Shown in pieces: positions 61,588 through 64,000 of a stretch of DNA of 64,000 nucleotides. The translations under genes were made by a program, and so were the position numbers. The notes beneath the pieces were generated by a model, which saw only the letters and a program-made list of their open reading frames with translations, ran no database searches and was not told the origin of the DNA. Origin of the DNA: Hyphomonadaceae bacterium (GTDB lineage: Bacteria; Pseudomonadota; Alphaproteobacteria; Caulobacterales; Aquidulcibacteraceae); the NCBI GenBank assembly GCA_009773395.1, contig WRPI01000004.1, positions 310,001-374,000 of the forward strand, read 5' to 3'. Position 1 is the first letter of the stretch. Every line of letters starts with the position of its first letter.

Positions 61588-62739
61588 ATGGCGAAAGTCG
61601 CTTTGGTATCGCTCGCGCTCTTAATTGCGTTCTTCCGCCCCGCCCACAAAATCCCAGCCCCAAGTGAAATAGATGTGCGGGTTAATCAAGTCATGACGGA
61701 AACATCGGCGCAGGGTATGGCGATTGCGGTTATTGACAATGGCCGAATAAATTACATCAAAGCCTATGGTATTCGCAATGTCCGCAATGAGCCATTGACC
61801 AATGACACCGTAATGTATGGCGCATCACTTACCAAATCGGTATTTGCAGCACTTGTGATGCAACTCGCTGATGAAGGCAAAATTGACCTTGATGCTTCAA
61901 TTGCAAATTATTTGCCGCAACCTTTGCCGCGCTATAATGAAGATGAGAAATATGCTGATTATACCGCGCTTGCAGGTGATGAGCGCTGGCGAAAATTAAC
62001 CCCGCGCATTTTATTGACCCATAGTTCTGGCTTTTCTAACTTTGGCTTTTTGGAACCTGATGGCAGGCTGAAATTTCATTTTGACCCGGGTTCGCGTTAT
62101 GCTTATTCGGGCGATGGCATAATATTATTGCAATTCGTGCTTGAAAAAGGGCTCGGCCTTGATGTTGGCGCTGAATTGCAAAACCGATTTTTCGCGCCCA
62201 ATAATATGCGCAAAACCAGCCTAATTTGGCGGCCCGATTTTAACGAAAACCTTGCCGATGGCTGGGATGATGTTGGCGCAACCGAAGTCCATGATGAGCG
62301 TAGCAAAGTTCGCGCGGCTGGCTCAATGGATACAACAATTGCCGATTTTGCCAATTTCACGGCAGCCTTCATAAATGGCAACATAATTTCCACCAGATTA
62401 CGCCGTCAAATGACAAGGCCGCAACTAAAAATAACCACCAAAACCCAATTCCCATCATTGCAGGACGAATTACCAATTGCTGAACAACGCCAAGACATTG
62501 CCGCTGGCCTTGGCGTAATTGCTTTCAACGGCCCGCAAGGTCCTGGCTTTTACAAAGGCGGCCACAATAATATAACCGCCAACACATGGGTATGCATAGA
62601 GCGCCGCCGCAGATGTGTGGTTATTCTTGCCAATGATGTCCGCGCAGAAAAAGGATTTACCGAATTGGTGACATTTATTTTGGGCGATACTGGTGTACCA
62701 TTTGACTGGGAATATGGCGATTATGCAGGCAAATCATAG
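61588..62739 (+). CDS. Serine hydrolase of the beta-lactamase (class C) fold
   Basis: The 383-residue protein has an N-terminal hydrophobic segment and the catalytic S-x-x-K in YGASLTKSVFAALVMQLADEG, the Y-S-x motif RYAYSGDGIILLQFVLE, and the HTSSG-type LLTHSSGFSNFG. The third motif appears as FYKGGHNN. This is the EstB/DD-peptidase/esterase branch, not a resistance enzyme by itself. The start at 61588 is preferred to a TTG at 61582. It ends 9 bases before a VOC gene. Confidence 0.88.
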   Translation: MAKVALVSLALLIAFFRPAHKIPAPSEIDVRVNQVMTETSAQGMAIAVIDNGRINYIKAYGIRNVRNEPLTNDTVMYGASLTKSVFAALVMQLADEGKIDLDASIANYLPQPLPRYNEDEKYADYTALAGDERWRKLTPRILLTHSSGFSNFGFLEPDGRLKFHFDPGSRYAYSGDGIILLQFVLEKGLGLDVGAELQNRFFAPNNMRKTSLIWRPDFNENLADGWDDVGATEVHDERSKVRAAGSMDTTIADFANFTAAFINGNIISTRLRRQMTRPQLKITTKTQFPSLQDELPIAEQRQDIAAGLGVIAFNGPQGPGFYKGGHNNITANTWVCIERRRRCVVILANDVRAEKGFTELVTFILGDTGVPFDWEYGDYAGKS

Positions 62740-62748
62740 GAGGCGAAA

Positions 62749-63123
62749 ATGGCGGTTTTAGGTTTGGGTGTTTTCATACGGGCGCAAAATCAAGCAGCGC
62801 TTGCTAATTGGTATCGCGAATTTTTGGGAATTGATATTGATACGGAATATTTCTTCAAAAATTTCGACGCGGTGGCAATGGCAAAACTGCCAAATTCGGC
62901 GCAGGTTCTTTCGATAATGGCAAGTGATACCGATTATTTTGAGCCTTCAAAATCTAGTTTTATGCTCAATTTATGTGTTGATAATATTGACGAGGTGATT
63001 GCAAACCTCGAAGCCAAGGGCGTTGAAATTTTGTGGCGAGATTTGGAAAATGATTATGGCAAATTTGCCCATATTTTGGATTTCGAAAGCAATAAAATAG
63101 AACTTTGGCAGCCGCCTGAATAA
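62749..63123 (+). CDS. VOC family protein (glyoxalase/bleomycin-resistance fold)
   Basis: The 124-residue protein has the glyoxalase fold with FIRAQNQAALANWYREFLGIDI near the N-terminus and AHILDFESNKIELWQP near the C-terminus, the latter carrying the usual glutamate ligand. The substrate is unknown. GGAGG lies upstream of the ATG, and the gene is nearly joined to the beta-lactamase-fold gene. Confidence 0.82.
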   Translation: MAVLGLGVFIRAQNQAALANWYREFLGIDIDTEYFFKNFDAVAMAKLPNSAQVLSIMASDTDYFEPSKSSFMLNLCVDNIDEVIANLEAKGVEILWRDLENDYGKFAHILDFESNKIELWQPPE

Positions 63124-63196
63124 ATTTTGGACATTTGCCCTTTGCAATTTCTTTGGTTTTGTTATAACAATTTGGAACAACTCCCAAGGAATCCCA

Positions 63197-64000
63197 ATGT
63201 CTGAAATTATTTGCACTTCACCCATCGACGGCAGTATTTATCACGCGCGCGAAACATTTGCCGCCGCCAAAATCGATGCCGCAATTGCCGCCGCCCGAAT
63301 TGCGCAAAAACAATGGCGCGAAGTCGATGTTGCCACCCGCGCAAAAATTGTGTTCGAATTCAAAGAAGCAATGCTTGCGATGGCACCGGAAGTCATTCCC
63401 GAAATTGCGTGGCAAATGGGTCGGCCAGTTCGTTATGGAGGCGAATTTGGGCCAATGGTGGCGCGTGTGGATTTCATGTCAAAATATGCGGGTGAATTTT
63501 TGGCACCAATTATTCCGCCCGATGAAATTGCAGGAATTGAAAGATTTATTGAGCGTGAACCATTGGGGATAGTGTTTACAATCGCCCCATGGAATTACCC
63601 ATATTTAACCGCCGTCAATTCTATTATCCCGGCGCTTATTGCCGGCAATGCAGTGATATTAAAACATGCCGCGCAAACGATTTTGGTTGGTGACAGGTTC
63701 CAAGCTGCGTTTGACAAAACTGGCCTGCCAAAAAATCTGTTCCAAACCCTAACCCTTTCGCATGATGATACTTCACGCATTATCGAAAGCAATTTGGTCG
63801 ATTTGGTGTGTTTCACTGGCTCAACTTCTGCGGGGCAAGTGATTGAACGCGCAGGCGCCGGCACTTTCACCAATATCGGGCTTGAACTTGGCGGCAAAGA
63901 CCCAGCTTATGTTCGTGCCGATGCCAACCTTGAACATGCCATTGAAAATCTGGCCGATGGTGCATTTTACAATAGCGGCCAATGTTGTTGCGGAATTGAG
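63197..64000 (+). CDS. Aldehyde dehydrogenase, N-terminal part (cut by window edge)
   Basis: The frame starts at ATG 63197 after AAGGA and runs off the right edge (268 residues). The protein begins MSEIICTSPIDGSIYHARET and has VFTIAPWNYPYLTAVNSIIPALIAGNAVILKHAAQT-type residues, FTGSTSAGQ, the general base in LELGGKDPAYV and the active-site cysteine in FYNSGQCCCG. It belongs to the NAD-dependent aldehyde dehydrogenase family. In a gamma-glutamyl-amine pathway it would oxidise the aldehyde intermediate. Confidence 0.92.
   Translation, partial: MSEIICTSPIDGSIYHARETFAAAKIDAAIAAARIAQKQWREVDVATRAKIVFEFKEAMLAMAPEVIPEIAWQMGRPVRYGGEFGPMVARVDFMSKYAGEFLAPIIPPDEIAGIERFIEREPLGIVFTIAPWNYPYLTAVNSIIPALIAGNAVILKHAAQTILVGDRFQAAFDKTGLPKNLFQTLTLSHDDTSRIIESNLVDLVCFTGSTSAGQVIERAGAGTFTNIGLELGGKDPAYVRADANLEHAIENLADGAFYNSGQCCCGIE

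Overview
The window looks like a piece of the main chromosome of a free-living, aerobic alphaproteobacterium with moderately low GC. The best clues are a ChpT histidine phosphotransferase beside a chemotaxis operon, a complete aa3 cytochrome c oxidase operon in the order ctaC-ctaD-ctaB-small ORF-ctaG-ctaE-DUF983-SURF1-thrC-M16 peptidase, a serC-serA pair with a structured leader, an Atm1-type exporter and hybrid histidine kinases. This suits the Caulobacterales/Hyphomonadales side of the class, but no rRNA is present to settle it. I found no tRNA or rRNA gene, insertion sequence, prophage or CRISPR array.

Layout. 1-1750: serine synthesis on the minus strand (serC, then a serA cut by the window edge). 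1890-3692: recQ. 3824-6265: a small accessory patch with an unknown protein, two small membrane proteins, an AbrB-type antitoxin with a Doc toxin, and a membrane protein divergent from its likely TetR regulator. 7125-13892: a hybrid kinase, an Atm1-like exporter, a Sel1-repeat protein, an RluA pseudouridine synthase and a BI-1 membrane protein. 14009-18144: tyrosine/homogentisate breakdown (maiA, a MarR regulator, hppD, a VOC protein, an LMW-phosphatase-like protein, fahA), with homogentisate dioxygenase missing from the window. 18156-26439: malic enzyme, an XpaC-XpaC-TelA cluster, a lipoprotein of alpha/beta-hydrolase type and pgi. 26493-31081: a second hybrid kinase, carA and an orphan peptide-binding lipoprotein. 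31427-36170: a WYL regulator divergent from a DUF4258 protein, rpmB, prfA and unknown membrane proteins, one probably decayed.

36196-42479 is the chemotaxis block, transcribed cheA-cheW-cheY-cheB-cheR with translational overlaps, with chpT just upstream on the same strand. 42577-43269 holds ynbE-ydbL without ydbH. 43534-52889 is the cytochrome oxidase operon ending in thrC and an M16 peptidase. 53175-55996 has tldD, a VanX-like dipeptidase and an abundant-looking small helical protein. 56763 to the right edge holds an N-formylglutamate amidohydrolase-like protein, an amino-acid/amine permease, a 73-residue unknown, a glutamine-synthetase-like ligase, a TonB-domain secreted protein, a beta-lactamase-fold protein, a VOC protein and a truncated aldehyde dehydrogenase. 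Together these resemble a gamma-glutamyl-amine catabolic module.

A recurrent theme is large intergenic palindromes (486-546, 20425-20676, 31129-31406, 43373-43536, 47277-47486, 54607-54693). They sit at convergent gene ends or inside operons and differ from one another in sequence. Two probable cis-regulatory RNAs (serC and ybhL types) and three inverted-repeat operators (TetR, MarR, toxin-antitoxin) can be read directly.
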